Source of the DNA: Gymnorhina tibicen | Lineage: Eukaryota > Chordata > Aves > Passeriformes > Artamidae | Assembly (NCBI GenBank): GCA_013399875.1 | Contig: VXAZ01005701.1 | Span: 82,045 to 146,044 of the forward strand | DNA length: 64,000 bases | Reading direction: 5' to 3' | In this document: positions 24,801 through 36,744 of the stretch, in pieces | Numbering within the stretch: position 1 is the stretch's first letter | Layout of the letters: each line of letters begins with the position of its first letter | Program-made: the position numbers and the translations under genes | Notes under the pieces: model-generated | The model's database searches: none | What the model saw: only the letters and a program-made list of their open reading frames with translations | What the model was told of the DNA's origin: nothing

Positions 24801-27756
24801 CTCGTAATCCCTCCAAGAGGCACTCCTAGGTCAGATACAGGAGCAGAACTGGCCTGAGCAGTGTATTTCTCAAACTTGCTGTATATCCATGGAAAAATTT
24901 TAAAGTCAGACTATTAGCAATTTCTAGTAGTCATGGACTGCCATGGAGCCAAAGAAAAAAGTCACTTAAAAATTTAAATACTTAAATACTTGAAGTGCTA
25001 TTAATAAAACAGGTATCATTCTTTAGAGTTTCTGAAATAGTGTAGCAGCCAATGCTGAGAAGATAAGATTGAAAACCTCTGCTATTAAGTTCAGAAGAAT
25101 ATTAAATTGCTTAGTACCTTATAGAAGTTGGGAAGATTAATAATATTTAGATACTTGATATAAACATAAATAAACAAGAGCTGGATATCTGCCTTTTTCC
25201 TGATGATTTGCAGCAAAGACATTCCTTTAAGAATGTCCTCCGCCATCCTGCTGTAAATTCAAATTTTTCACCGCAACCAATAGAAGTATTCTAAGTCTAT
25301 ACCAGTACTTTACCATGTGTCATTATTTCCTTCAAATTCGTTTTTCCACATGTATTCATATTCTTCTATGCTTCTATAAAGCAAGAGCCAGATAGTCAGG
25401 ATTTTTAACTGTCTACATTTTTATCCAGTTTTTGAATGGGTAACACTGTTGAATTTTGGCACAGATAAACAAAAGAACACACATGGATTCATTCACAAAC
25501 TCTGTTAGTAGGTCACTAATTTTTTAGCTTTGTCCAGGATTCCTGGATTGTGGATACAGAAAAGCCTGTTAGAAGGATTTTCCAGCTTCTTGCAGTGTTC
25601 TGTGTGAATCTTCTCTTTCTCACACAAACTATCAAAACAATAAGATGTTTTTCTGTAACTATCTGAACACCTGGTGTTTGTCTGAGTCTTGTTATGGTAC
25701 ACTGGTGAAATGGATGTTTTAACACCTCGCCCAATCACCCTGAGGGGTGGATGGGGTACTGACCAATATCCTTATGGGATTAAGACATATAAGTGAACAA
25801 CTAATTAATTAAATAACACATTTTCCTGCTGACTGCGTTTGGATTAATTTCCTGGTCTTTACCTACTGCAACACTGGATTATTAGCAGTATGGTTTAGGA
25901 TGACAGCCATAGCCTTCATTGCCATATTGCTCCATTTTCTCACTAAAGCATCATGTCCAGTTTCTTTCAAACTCTTGCACAAATACACATCAGATGAGCA
26001 CAGCTACAAGGTCTATCAGCAGATGGTTCATTTCTTTTCTTAGTTGTTCCTGACAGAGTGACAGACTTATCCAGAGCACAGTGGGGAGAACTATAAGAGA
26101 AATTCTGTTCTCCTGAATCCAGTTCTCAGCTATCATGGCCAGAAGCTAATTTGTATTCAGAGCCCAGAACTGACAAGTAATTTGTCTAACCTTACCCATC
26201 ACTTATTTAATGAATTCTTCTTTGCTTATGGACCACTTTTATATAGTATAGATAATACATTTGGGGGTTTTGCACACTAATCATTCTCTGTATTGAGTAA
26301 CCATCACCCCCAACTCTTTACCACAGTGCAACATTAACAGTGATGTCACATCTAACAATTGATCAAGATGTGACGTCAATCAAGTGAACTTGAAGATGAA
26401 GCTTTAGGTTTTGAGAAACTTGCTACCCAAAACATTTCCAGAGAGCTAGAAACACAATTGTTAAGTCTATGCTTAGGTCATTAATATTATTTAGCTACAG
26501 ATGCCTTTTCACTTGACTGACCCTATGAATGTCTGCTGGTTTTCCAGATGAAAAAATTGCTTGTTTACATAATTGGGGGTCTTGATGGTCTCTGCCTGAA
26601 GCATCAGTAGAAAATTATGGACTACTTAATTACTTCACTGGATATAGTCTCTCTTATCACCCATCATATTGCTGGTTAAAAACAGAACAGGAGGGGATAC
26701 AATTATTATGGAGAAGTAAATACTGTTTTGGTTCTTCTTTTTGAACTTTAGTTCATCTGCTTTGTTGCTTTGTTCTAGAAATATTATGTTCATCCCCTAA
26801 GTCAGATGTAGGGAAGAACTTGCTAATATTCTCAAGGCCTATTGATTTCTGAAGGGCTTGCTTTTGTCCTCAAAATATTTCCCTGACTCTTCAGTCTGTC
26901 ATTGCAATTATTTGATAACTTCAAATTACTTGGAATCCAATTCAGATCAACTCAGGGATGTTATAAAGGAAAAGAAGGCCAGTGTTTTTGTATGTTACGG
27001 GTAAAGCTTCTCTTTTAAGCTTTTAACTGGTGAGTGCCCTTCCCAAAGAGCATTGTGTCCTTTGGAAGGACAGGCAACTTCTCCTTTAATGCTTGGGGGT
27101 CTTTGTGCATTTTCAGCTAGGGGATAATAGGCTCTTATTTCTGAGATGGTCACTGGAGGATCAAGCATGTTTTTTTATCCTTTAAAAAACGTATCAGCCA
27201 GTTTCTTCCTTACCAAATGAAGAGAAAGCAGACGTGTATCAGTATCAGAACATCCCTAAGCTCTTGACTATATGTATATTTTAGTAAGGTGAAATATACA
27301 GGTTTATAGAAAATAATGCAGATCATTGTTCAGTGCTACAAAACATTTTACAGAGAAAGTATTTTGGAAAACAGCTGGTCACTCATGCTGAAGGGAAAAA
27401 TGAGGAAAAATCTGTTTCTAAGCAAAATGAGGGTTTGGGACAATCTCAATGCTTCTCATTGAAAATAGTTAATTTTCAGAATCTGACTCTCTAAGTATGA
27501 CATCTTTTAACTACCAGAAAGTAAGCAGAAGGTAACTCAGCCTAAACTGTACAAAGGCATGCTGAAGCATTTGAAGATATGATTTATAAAAATACCCAAG
27601 GTGGCTGGTTTCAAATCAGGCAGTTTTTCATCCTAGTAGAATTGGACGTTACTGCATTTACTTCTGATCCTTTCTTGCTCTGCTCTCTCTGCACTAACGA
27701 TAGTCTTCAAACATGAACTGTAGTTAACATATCCCACCTCAAACAAATTTGCAGGG
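21812..27756. other. Region without recognisable gene
   Basis: AT-rich sequence with no gene or transposon that I can name. The longest open frames (about 78 codons) have no recognisable motif. A 13-bp inverted repeat containing a TGACGTCA octamer lies at 26,341-26,378 and is listed separately. Confidence 0.6.
26341..26378. promoter_or_regulatory. 13-bp inverted repeat containing a CRE-type octamer
   Basis: TGATGTCACATCT (26,341-26,353) and AGATGTGACGTCA (26,366-26,378) are inverted copies with one mismatch, separated by 12 nt. The right arm ends in the perfect palindrome TGACGTCA, the consensus cAMP response element bound by CREB/ATF bZIP factors; the left arm carries the half-site variant TGATGTCA. 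The sequence facts are direct. Any regulatory role is inference, because no promoter or gene start is visible nearby and such octamers also occur by chance. Confidence 0.4.
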
Positions 27757-28478
27757 CATGTAATGTGTCAGCAAGAATATTCACTCAGAGTAGCCACAGC
27801 AGACAATCCAGGAGGCTCTTGGACTGCACTGAGGGTAACTTCTTAACCCAGGTAACATCTTAACCCAGGTAACAGACAGCCCTGTCAAAGGGGATGTTGG
27901 TTACCAAACAGGTTAGCTAGACAGATACATCAGGATTGGAGGCAACCTGGGATGCAGTGATCACGTATCTCTACCTGGAGTACTGTGTCCAGTTCTGGAC
28001 TTCTCAGTACAAGGGACACAGGAACCTCTTGAGCAGGTCCAAAGGAGGGCCACAAAAATAATCTGAGGTCAGGAGCACCTCTCCTATAAAGATGGGCTGA
28101 GAGAGCTGAGATTGTTCAGCGCAGAGCAGGTCAGGCTCTGGGGAGACATTATGGTGGAGACCTTCCAGTGCTAAAAGGGGGCTTGTAAGAAAGATGGGGA
28201 CAGACTTTTTGTCAGCGCGTACTGTGACAGGACAAGGGTTAATGGTTTTAAACTAAAAGAGGGTTGATTCAGACTAGATATGAGGTAGACACTTTTTTCC
28301 AATTAAGGTGGTTGTGGTGAAACCTTGCCCAGAGAGGTGGTGGATAAGGAAACATTCCAGGCCAGATTGGACAGAACTTGATCTCTTTGAAGACGTTCTT
28401 GTAGGATTGGAACTAAATGATCTTTAAAGGTCTCATCCAACACAAAGGGTTTGATGATTGTTTGATTCTGTGACACAA
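27757..28478 (+). mobile_element. Internally deleted CR1 LINE, sense
   Basis: The 5' part encodes a piece of the CR1 ORF2 endonuclease/linker: SHSRQSRRLLDCTEGNFLTQ followed, after degenerate sequence, by IRIGGNLGCSDH (about 27,927-27,964), the family's GNLGCSDH block. The next bases (CTACCTGGAGTACTGTGTCC onward) belong to the extreme C-terminal part of ORF2 ('LEYCVQFW'), so the whole reverse transcriptase is missing at a junction near 27,965-27,972. The remainder is ORF2 end and 3' UTR: GGAGGGCCACAAAAATAATC, GGGCTGAGAGAGCTGAGATT, CTTGCCCAGAGAGGTGGTGG, and a tail ending TTTGATTCTGTGAC. A 17-bp tandem duplication (TCTTAACCCAGGTAACA) sits at 27,841-27,874. Not capable of coding. Confidence 0.88.
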
Positions 28479-29045
28479 TTCTGCTTCAATACCAGACATG
28501 ATAGCAAGTTTCAAACATGGTATCAAAAAAACCATGATGTAATCTTAAAACTATGCTCCTCGTAACTGTGAAACAGCAATACATAAAATAACTAAATTTT
28601 AACTTCCAGTGGGATAAAGAAACAGAGAGATGGAATATATGAAGCTAAAATATTTTTTTGTAAAAAAAATACTTAAGCATGAGACATTTAAAACTCAGCA
28701 GCATACTTCAGCTGTTAAACCTAATCAAAATAGACAAACATGCAGGAATCTGAAAGAAAATAAAGTGGTATGACCACTTTCAGTTATGCATAAAGCTCCA
28801 ATCAGTCATATCTAAGGTGATATTTCTTCTTAAGGAAAAAAAAGTAGCAACAGAAACTTACATTGGTTTTATTTCGGAGGTTTTTTATAGTTCATCTACA
28901 GTTTTTGTAGCTAACACAATAATATTACTCCAAAAACCTTAGGAAGTGACAAGGAAATTCGCCTGGGAATTTTGGAATCCACAAGAAGAAACAAGAACAT
29001 GAAACTGAATTTTGAACCTTGAATAATCTGGGTTGAAATTTAGTG

Positions 29046-29218
29046 CAGCCACGTACTTTTGGGATATTGCCAGGTATACGCTCAAGTATTCGAGAAAATA
29101 ATTTGAACTTCCAATCTGCAGAAAACACCAGCTTGTAGGTAGGACTTGCCTTGCAGCCAAGTACTGTACTGAAAGCAAACAAGGTAAACATCGTCAGAAA
29201 TATCCACTCTGTTCCCAT
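29046..29218 (-). other. Candidate first coding exon with signal-peptide-like start (unproven)
   Basis: The minus strand has ATG at 29,218 followed by MGTEWIFLTMFTLFAFSTVL and then GCKASPTYKLVF. That is a short N region, a hydrophobic core of about 14 residues and a small-residue cleavage-like site near GCKAS, as in secretory signal peptides. The frame continues to ERIPGNIPK, where AAA|GTACGT at about 29,046 could act as a splice donor. The frame stays open to 28,925 but becomes less protein-like. I do not recognise the family; the Y-x-L-V-F...W pattern only loosely recalls spondin-like N termini. The start context is mediocre (G at +4, C at -3) and no second exon is evident. A chance open frame is the more likely explanation. 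Confidence 0.2.
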
Positions 29219-29330
29219 GAGGCTGCCACTTCAGAACATGCCTTCTGCCAGTGCAGACCCAGTCATAATGACAGATCCTTCTCTGGGCTGGTTACTCCCA
29301 GTACAAAAACAGGAAGGCTCCCGTATAGTC

Positions 29331-29430
29331 TAAATTATATTTATATTTATAACATTAGTTCTAGTAAATATATTATATAAATAATATTAATTTTATAATA
29401 TAATTTTAGAAATATTATATATACAGTAAT
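29331..29430. repeat. AT-rich low-complexity tract
   Basis: About 100 bp composed almost only of A and T with repeated TATTTATA, ATATTATA and AATATTA words, many self-complementary. Likely low-complexity DNA. Confidence 0.8.
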
Positions 29431-30579
29431 ACACAAGTGTACACTGGAATCTAGAAACCCATCAAGGTGGGAAAGAACACAGTGGGAATTGGCGGGATGT
29501 GGGTTGGATCTCTTTATCCATTGAGAACTGCAGAGTTACTATGGTGCCATCTTCAGGGAGATAACACAGCTTACTTGATTGATTTTCGTCAGTGAGAGCA
29601 GGATGGTACTAGGTTATTTTTTCTTATTTTCCCCACAGAATTCTGCTTGCAATAAAACTGTCATCAGAATTTGCAAAGCAACCCAGAACAGCAGCTTAAA
29701 CTTTATTCCCAGTTTTATCCCCAGACTATTTATACTGCAAAGCCATGTCTGACTGCATTTAGACAACACATACAATATCAAAAATAAATTAATAAAAGAT
29801 ATCCATTATCATACCTTGATTCCATGTTTTTATAAATACCTGAACCCAGCCATAGATGTTTATATAGGAAGCAAAAAACAGCAAACTTCCTCAAGTTACA
29901 TTACAAGAAGACCCCAACTAAACCCTAAACATAAACATAAATCATAATTTTTGAAATAAGATTACTTGAGCTTAAGTTACCCATGATGCAATAAAATTAG
30001 TGGTTTACACGAGGCTAAGTATTTTCTAATATCTTACAAATAAAAAAAGTCACAGTAAAGACCACTGTGTTTCTCTTCCAACAGAAGACGATTTTCTTTT
30101 CCTTTAGTATGTAATGAAGCTTTCTAGAATATATAGAAAATAGAGATTATGTAGCTATGTTGACACTTATGCTCTTTTTAAAATAAATATGGAAAGAATG
30201 TTGATTCTATAGGAACAATGCACAAAAGTTCCAATCTTGAAAAAGATCCCAGTATCAGCTGAGTGTGTTGTCTAATTTACAGCACAAATTAATTTCTTTA
30301 GGGAGAAAAATACATTGCTACAGCCATGAGAATCTAAATGTTTTTAAACCAGTTGTGTCATACGCATATGCAAATATACACATACAATATACACATAGCA
30401 AAACAACAGTCATATGGAGAATTTAATACTGTTAGAGATATTTGCGTTTCAGGTATAAACTTACAAGTAAGAAAGAAGTGCTAGGTGCTGTAGTTCTTCT
30501 GTGGTGTCAGAGACTGAAAAAATTACCGTTTATGACTTAAACTTATTTTCATGAAGGATTTTTAAAACTGTATTGCAAA

Positions 30580-31335
30580 AGCTGCAGAGAAGACTACCAC
30601 ACCCTCAATGGGGCTCTGAGAGGCCCTGGACGTGCTCCCTGATGAAGATAAAAGGAACAGCTCAGGGCTGGGCACATTCACAAAGCCTAAGCTGAACACC
30701 TCCAAGGNGGAGCCCAGCTGAGGGGCCCTGCACCTGGGAAGAAGCTTATCCACAGCAGAGGGGGTGACATGGCCCATCAAAGGGCCCCCTCAAAGGGGTC
30801 CCCAGACCCTGCACCAGAGCACCAGAGATGATGCAACAGACCCTCAGTGTTGCAAGGGACAGTGTCAAGCTGGTCCCTGCAAGGGAGACACGTGGGCGTT
30901 CCCACCTGCCCAAAGTGTATCTATTAATCCACGGAATTCTGTACTCCTCGGCTTGTGGCGGTGTGTGGCCGTGTGGGGTGGCATGGCAGCGGGGAACCCT
31001 CACCACCAAGAAGACCAGACAGAGGGGAGCAACGAGACGTCATTGGGACCCTGGATGGGTGATATGCTCTTACCTAAACCCTGTCACCTCTCCCTGTCCC
31101 CGCACCCCCCACGCACACTTCTTTCTCTATCTCTTTCTTTCTTTCTTTTCTCTTTCCTTCTCGTTGCCTCTTTTACGACTAAATAAAATAGATCAATTTT
31201 TTGGCACCAACATCTAACCTCGTTTGGTTTTAATCTTGTCTTTGGGAATATTTTGAACCTTCCCTAAGTTCTTTCCGGTTTATGCACAGAGACTTAGTTT
31301 TGTTTGTTCTTCTGGGTTTAAACCGGATCATAACA
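30580..31335 (+). mobile_element. Solo-LTR-like endogenous retroviral element (family A, copy 1)
   Basis: GC-rich sequence followed by a long pyrimidine tract (about 31,119-31,166), a polyadenylation signal AATAAA at 31,182-31,187, a T-rich U5-like segment, and an end in CCGGATCATAACA. This order (GGACCCTGGATGGGTGAT block, CT-rich run, AATAAA, terminal GATCATAACA) is shared with the element ending at 38,816, so both belong to one LTR family. Endogenous retroviral LTRs conventionally end in CA. The left boundary is uncertain: composition changes near 30,580 and no TG start with a matching target duplication was found. The long open frames inside (129 and 140 codons) come from the GC-rich sequence and resemble no retroviral protein. 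No gag, pol or env adjoins it. Confidence 0.6.
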
Positions 31336-33015
31336 CATGGTGAAAGAAGTCTCTAAGCATAAGGAACTTCTGAATTTTTTTCAGGGGAAAATTCATCTGC
31401 AGATGAGATTAGAAAGCTGAGAAAAATTGGAATTCAGCTTTTGCAGTTTACCCTGCAACGGACCCTGGAAGAAATAGCACTTACAGTATCCTCCAAGGAA
31501 TCTAGAAATAGATTTATTTAATCAAAAGTTATAGAAACAGATATGTTTTCTGAACTCTTGCTTTCTCAAAATAATTATATATATAGATAGATAGATATAA
31601 AAATAAAAAGAGTGAATTCTCAGCCATTCTGTCAGTATGAAACTTCTAAATTCTGCAAAGGGTGAGCCAAGTGCCTCCTGAGCAGCACCCACTGACTGAT
31701 TCCTTGCCCTGGCACATCCACCGAACTGCCATCTGTCTCTATTCAAAACTGTCTCACCGAAGCCTATGCAAAAAACCTCGTTTAGTCCTGCTAGGCACTA
31801 ATCTTTCCCAGGTGGGAATTACCTTGGGCAGAGTCAGAATAAGGGTTCAGCTCCATCTGAGGTAAGGTAATGCAATGCTTATCATTACTGGTATTAGAGA
31901 AAAGTTTCCCAGACTGCCAATTCCCTGCCAGCCAGAAAGACGCAGAAGTGCACTTCTGTGGAAAAAGAGCAGGGAGAAAGCAGAGGCATATCCACAGGCT
32001 AAAAGGGTGTGCGAGCATCAGCCTGTCTTGATATTATATAAGCTTCTCTGTTGCAGCTATAGAACTGTTCTCAGTAGTTTAATGAGAAGATTTCTGCTTG
32101 TTAAAGTTAGCTATCATTATTGGTGATTTTGCAATTACTCAAGCACCATATATCTTGAAACAACAGAGGTCACTGGGTACATTATAATGGGAAATATACT
32201 TTCAGTCTACTAAGTTTCATGTTTCTGAATGGATATTTCAGTGCAGTCATGTCAGACTTACTGAGTCCACTCTACACCACCACCTGCCAGCATTACTTTA
32301 GTTATATACAATACTTAGATTTTAATTCAAATGAGGCTCCCATTTAACCAATCTCTATTCCCATTCATGTCTCCTAGGTGTCACGTACTGCTGTGCTTCT
32401 GTACTTTTCAGTTTGATCAGCAGGGCTATTATTAAAAAAAAAAGAGAGAGAAAAAGAGAGTAAACTAGTTAATTTTGACTGAGTAACAGTTTACTCTCAT
32501 GCTTGCCTCTCCTGGATTAAGACACCTTGCACAAAGAACATACATAATTTCCCAATACACTCCTTGTTGGCACTTGGACTGTTTTCAGTCAAAAGACTTT
32601 AAAGAAAGAATGTATTCACCAGCTTATTCAGTGCCTATCATCTGCTTCCCAGCCTGTTTTCAATGTTAACACAAACAACTTCTGTTAAGAAAAAGAAAAA
32701 AAAAGCCACAACATTTCCATCCAGGGGAAAACCAATTAAATCCACTACTCTCATACAAACTTGGCCAAAAAAAAAGAATGTAAAATATTCCTTACCAATA
32801 TTTGATTTAACTTCAAAAAAGCCTCCTTTATTCTGTAGAGGTACTGTGTAAAGCTTCTTCCAAAAATATTTCACAGAGATCTTCAGAGTTGGATTCTTGT
32901 CTTCTACATCAGGCCTCCCAGCAAGGTGATGTGCTGAGAAATATCACATTGTAATACAAGGATTTGTTCTGAGTGTAAACAAACTCCTGGGCCTTATCAG
33001 GTTGTTTTATTGAGT
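31336..33015. other. Region without recognisable gene
   Basis: Ordinary AT-rich sequence between two LTR elements. It holds a short TA/GATA microsatellite at 31,576-31,598 and A/G-rich runs near 32,430-32,460 and 32,690-32,705. No retroviral internal region is visible, so the flanking LTRs are not ends of one provirus. Confidence 0.6.
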
Positions 33016-34050
33016 TGTGTGGCAAGGTTTTGATAGTGTAATTGTGGCTGGGGCTGTGAGAAGGAGGGGGCCATTGACTGTAGTGGTGGTTTCTGTTAGA
33101 AGACACCAGAAGCTGCGTCTATATCCAGTGGAGCCAGTGAGGCTCCAAGATAGATTCACAGCTTACCAAACCTTTACTCCATCAGTGACAGTGGTACCAC
33201 CTTTGGGATAACAGATTTAAGAAAGGATAAATAACCTCTGTGCAGCAGCAGATGGGGAGAGGTGTGAGAGAATGTGATAAAAACACTCTGCAGACACCAA
33301 GGTCATTGAAGAAGGAGGGGGAGGAGGTATTTTAGGTGCCAAAGCAGAGATTCTCCTACAGCCTGTGGAGGTCCAAGGTGAAGCAGATATCCACCCTGAA
33401 GGCCATGGAGGACCCTACAGCAGAGAAGGTTCCATGAAAGAAGCTGCAGTCCATGAGGAGTACATACTGGAGCAGGTTTCCGAAAGAAATCATGACCCTG
33501 TGGAGGGGACCCGATGCAGAAGGTTTTCTCTCAGGACCTGTGGCCTAGTAGAAGATCCACACTGGAGCAATTTGTGAAGAACTGCAGCCTGTAGAAGTAG
33601 CCATGCTGGAGAATTTCATAAAGGACTGTCTTCTGTGGGTGGAACTCCACAGTAGAGCAGGGAGAGAGCTGAGAAACAAGAAAAAACAGACACAGTATGG
33701 AATGAACTGACTGCAACACCTGGTCCCCATCCCTCTGTGGCAATGGTAGGGAGCAGATAGAGATCAGGACTGAAGTTGTGCCCAGGAAGAAGAGAGGCGT
33801 TTGGGAAAAGGGTTTTAAAATTTGGGTTTATTTCTCATTACCCTCATTACTACTGTAATTTGATTGGCAATAAATTAAATTAATTACCCAGGTCGAGTCT
33901 GTTTTGCCCATAATGGTAATTGGTGAGAGATCTCTCCCTGTCCTTATCTCAACCCATGAGCCTTTTTTACACTTTCTATCTTTGATCCTGTTGCTGAAAG
34001 AGAGTGATAAAGTGGCTTTGGTGGGCAGTCAGTCGGGGTTAGCCAACAGC
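33016..34050 (+). mobile_element. LTR element (family B, copy 1)
   Basis: About 1 kb matching, block by block, the element at 53.26-55.02 kb. Shared blocks are GGTGGTTTCTGTKAGAAG near the start, a repeated GCCYRTGGAGG / GGAGCAG-rich middle, GGGTTTATTTCTCATTACCC, AGTCTGTTTTGCCCATAATG, CTCTCCCTGTCCTTATCTCA, and GTGGCTTTGGTGGGC near the right end. AATAAA at 33,869-33,874 is a plausible polyadenylation signal, and ATAAATA at about 33,227 could be a TATA-like element. The internal purine-rich reiterated units (prefixes such as 'ccatggaggacc', 'ctggagcag') are typical of this family, which I associate with passerine genomes from memory. Ends are approximate and no target duplication was found. Confidence 0.7.
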
Positions 34051-34719
34051 TGGACCATGCAGTGTTAGGGTGAGCACAGTCTTGTCTTAATTTCTATCAG
34101 TTGTCTGCAAGAACTTCATCACTGCAATGTGAAGGAACCTCAGAATTCCTGGTCTGACTGGAGGGGTTTTACCTGAATGTAACAGAAGTTGACTCTAAAC
34201 ATTCGAGTTTGGTTTGTGGTTTTTGGTTTGTGGTTTTTTTGAGGGTTTTTTTGTGACCTAATAGACAGCCACTGAAGTTTTAAGTATACAAGAAACTCAG
34301 TGCAAAATAGTTTTATATCATGTAATTTCAGAAACATCAATATATAGAAAAATAAATAGAAATACTGAGAGGCATCCATTAAATCTGATGTACCGTCAAA
34401 CCAAATACCCTAGGCAACGGCAGGATATTTGGATGTAGGCTTCTTGGAAGTGGGAAATTACTGATAGCTATCAAATCAACTTGATGTATGTAAGGCATAT
34501 CTTGGACCTCAAGCATTATGGAGTGATTTGCTGGAGAAGACATTTATCATAGCTTCTCTTGTTTAGAAGGTGGCATAGGCCTTTGATTGTTTTACTCACA
34601 TCTGAACAGATCCTATTCCTTACAAAGCTTTTATGAATGTCAGTGCTAGGGGCAAAGTCTGACCAATACATTAATACATTCAGCTCCTCTGATAATAAAA
34701 GAATATCTTTTTTTCATAA

Positions 34720-34740
34720 ATACATACATACATACATANA
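34720..34740. repeat. (CATA)n microsatellite with ambiguous base
   Basis: Run of CATA units ending in an N at 34,739, so the tract length or sequence was uncertain in the assembly. Confidence 0.85.
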
Positions 34741-35890
34741 AACCTTCCTCTGACAAGTATTGCTTGTGGGAGACTGGAGTATTGCCTTTTAACTTTCTAT
34801 CTTACAGGGAGCTGTTATTGAATGTGCTGTAATGCTCCTACATTTACTCCTGTGGTAAAAACAAAAACCCAATCCTAACAACAAAATAACAGCAACAAAA
34901 AAAGAAATAAAAAGAAAAGAAAAATAGTGAAGATTAATCATACCATATATTACAGCAGATCAGTCCCTCCTACCTCCCACATTCTTAGATGGCTTCAGTG
35001 TTGGAAATATGCTTATATTATTTCATATCAAGCAAACTGATTTGCTTCAGCTACTTCCGTGTTAAATGTGGTTGCATTTCATGCCCAATGATTGCCACGT
35101 AATAGGAAACCTGGGGCTTTACTCGTATGGTTTCCAACACTCTACTTAGTAGGTCTTCTATTTCTCTTCTTTTTCGGGGAAGGTTCATTTAACTTGGAAT
35201 TGTGTGAAACAGTTGGGTTAGAGACTGCACCCAGAGGCTGAACCTCATTAAACCAGATAAATCAAGAGCTGCCTTCTTTGTAGTTCAAAGGTAGAAGGAG
35301 TAGGAGAAACTACACAAAGATTCTCTAGTAAACAAGAGAGCTAAAAGAAGGCAGCAGTTATGTTCCGAAAGAGAAAGAGTGAGTTTGATTAGTACAGATT
35401 ATAAGTAACTGTTTAAAAACACAGGACAAAATAAGTTCTAAGTGGTATTTTTCTGTGGCAAGGTAACTCAAATTTTTTTATTCTTCTGTAAAACTCAGCT
35501 TATTCTTCTTAAAAAGGAAGGAGGTAGATGCCACATGTCTTGTAAAGATTTTATTTCTTTTAGAACATCAAGTATATTTTTTTATAAGAGAGAAATAATA
35601 AAAATTTTGGAGATGCTCTCTTGAAAGAGATACATAATTTGTTGTGCAAGTATTGCTAAACGAGAAATAAAAAATCATATATTTCTTGCCCGTCATTATA
35701 TCAACACATGAATAAAGCTGTTTTGAGACAGAAACATCAGAGCAACAGATATTACATGGTCAGCCCTGCAATTAGAGAGTTGGTCTCACTAATTAAACAG
35801 TGATTTTACACTCCATATCTCCGAAGGCTTGGGAGAGGGTGTTGTTGGGTTTATGTTTGTTTGTCTGTTTTGTTGTCGCTTTGGTTTTTT

Positions 35891-35920
35891 GGTTGGTTGG
35901 TTGGTTGGTTGGTTGGTTGG
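35891..35920. repeat. (GGTT)n microsatellite
   Basis: Seven and a half GGTT units without interruption in a wider G/T-rich stretch (35,850-35,970). Regularly spaced GG pairs on the plus strand could in principle form two-tier G-quadruplex structures. That is a structural possibility only. Confidence 0.92.
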
Positions 35921-36744
35921 TGGTGTTTGCTTTTTGTATTGTTGTTTTTTTGGGTTTTGGGGTTTTTTACAGAAAATTGTATCTCAGTCTGTTTAGGTTG
36001 GACTTACTGTAAATGCTGTGCTGGCTGTTGCCTTATTCTGGCCTGAAGGATTGTGTTTCCTTGCAGCTGTACATGGCACATTGCTGTTGGAGACGGCAAA
36101 CTGGCGAGTTATCTCAACTGCTGATCTTTCTCATGTAAATGGCAATGTGTGGCAAAGAAGGATGCAGGGTGGGAAGGTCTGTTGGGGTAAAATGCAATCA
36201 ATATACTGAGTCTGTTGAAGGCAAAAAAAGATTTCAAGACTGAAAAATTGTTAAAGTCATCATTTCAGAAGGTGGGCCTGAAAATCTGGAAAATAAAGAG
36301 AATGTGAGAGGATGAGAATGAAAAAGAAAGGAAAATTATCTTTCCAGCATAAATTAAAATAAGTGACAACAATAATGCCTGTGTCTAAAAAATACAGTCT
36401 TCCTCTATGTGTGAGACACTTCTGGTATGTTATGTCAGGCAAAGTCTCCCTGGAGACAGAGCTTCTCTCCAACTTCTCCTAGCTGCCTCCTGCACACGGC
36501 ATGTATGCAGCCCCTTAGCCACATGCCTCTGGTCAAACAATGTTGAGAAAAAAATCAAAATTAAATTGGTTGCTCACACAAAGGCTCTAGAGGAGGAGAT
36601 CACACGTCCTGTATGGAGAGAAGTGGGAAAAGGTAAAATCACAGTCATCTGATTGTACACTTTGTCAGATAAATAAATAAGCAAATAAGTAAGCCTTTTG
36701 ATACTATTGTACTTGATTCTGGCAGGTGGGATTTTTCAAAATTC

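Larger units (their letters stand above)
28479..30579. other. AT-rich region with one weak candidate exon
   Basis: No gene is recognisable with confidence. A candidate coding segment on the minus strand at 29,046-29,218 is listed separately. A strongly AT-rich, partly self-complementary stretch of TATTTATA-type sequence occupies about 29,330-29,430. No other structure was identified. Confidence 0.55.
34051..36744. other. Region without recognisable gene
   Basis: No gene seen. It contains an A-rich tract (about 34,856-34,926), a (CATA)n tract with an ambiguous base at 34,739, and a (GGTT)n tract at 35,891-35,920. Open frames crossing the GGTT tract give artificial Trp/Gly/Leu/Val repeats. Confidence 0.6.

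Noticed and set aside
29331..29430. AT-rich tract as a possible replication origin or matrix attachment site
   Set aside because: AT richness alone is not evidence in this AT-rich region, and no other supporting feature is present.
30764..31217. Overlapping plus-strand open frames of 140 and 129 codons
   Set aside because: They lie inside the GC-rich part of an LTR element, overlap each other in different frames, show low-complexity Ser/Leu/Phe ends from the CT-rich run, and match no retroviral or host protein that I recognise.
35800..36046. Plus-strand frames with repeated Trp-Leu-Val-Gly
   Set aside because: These are produced by the (GGTT)n microsatellite and surrounding G/T-rich DNA.
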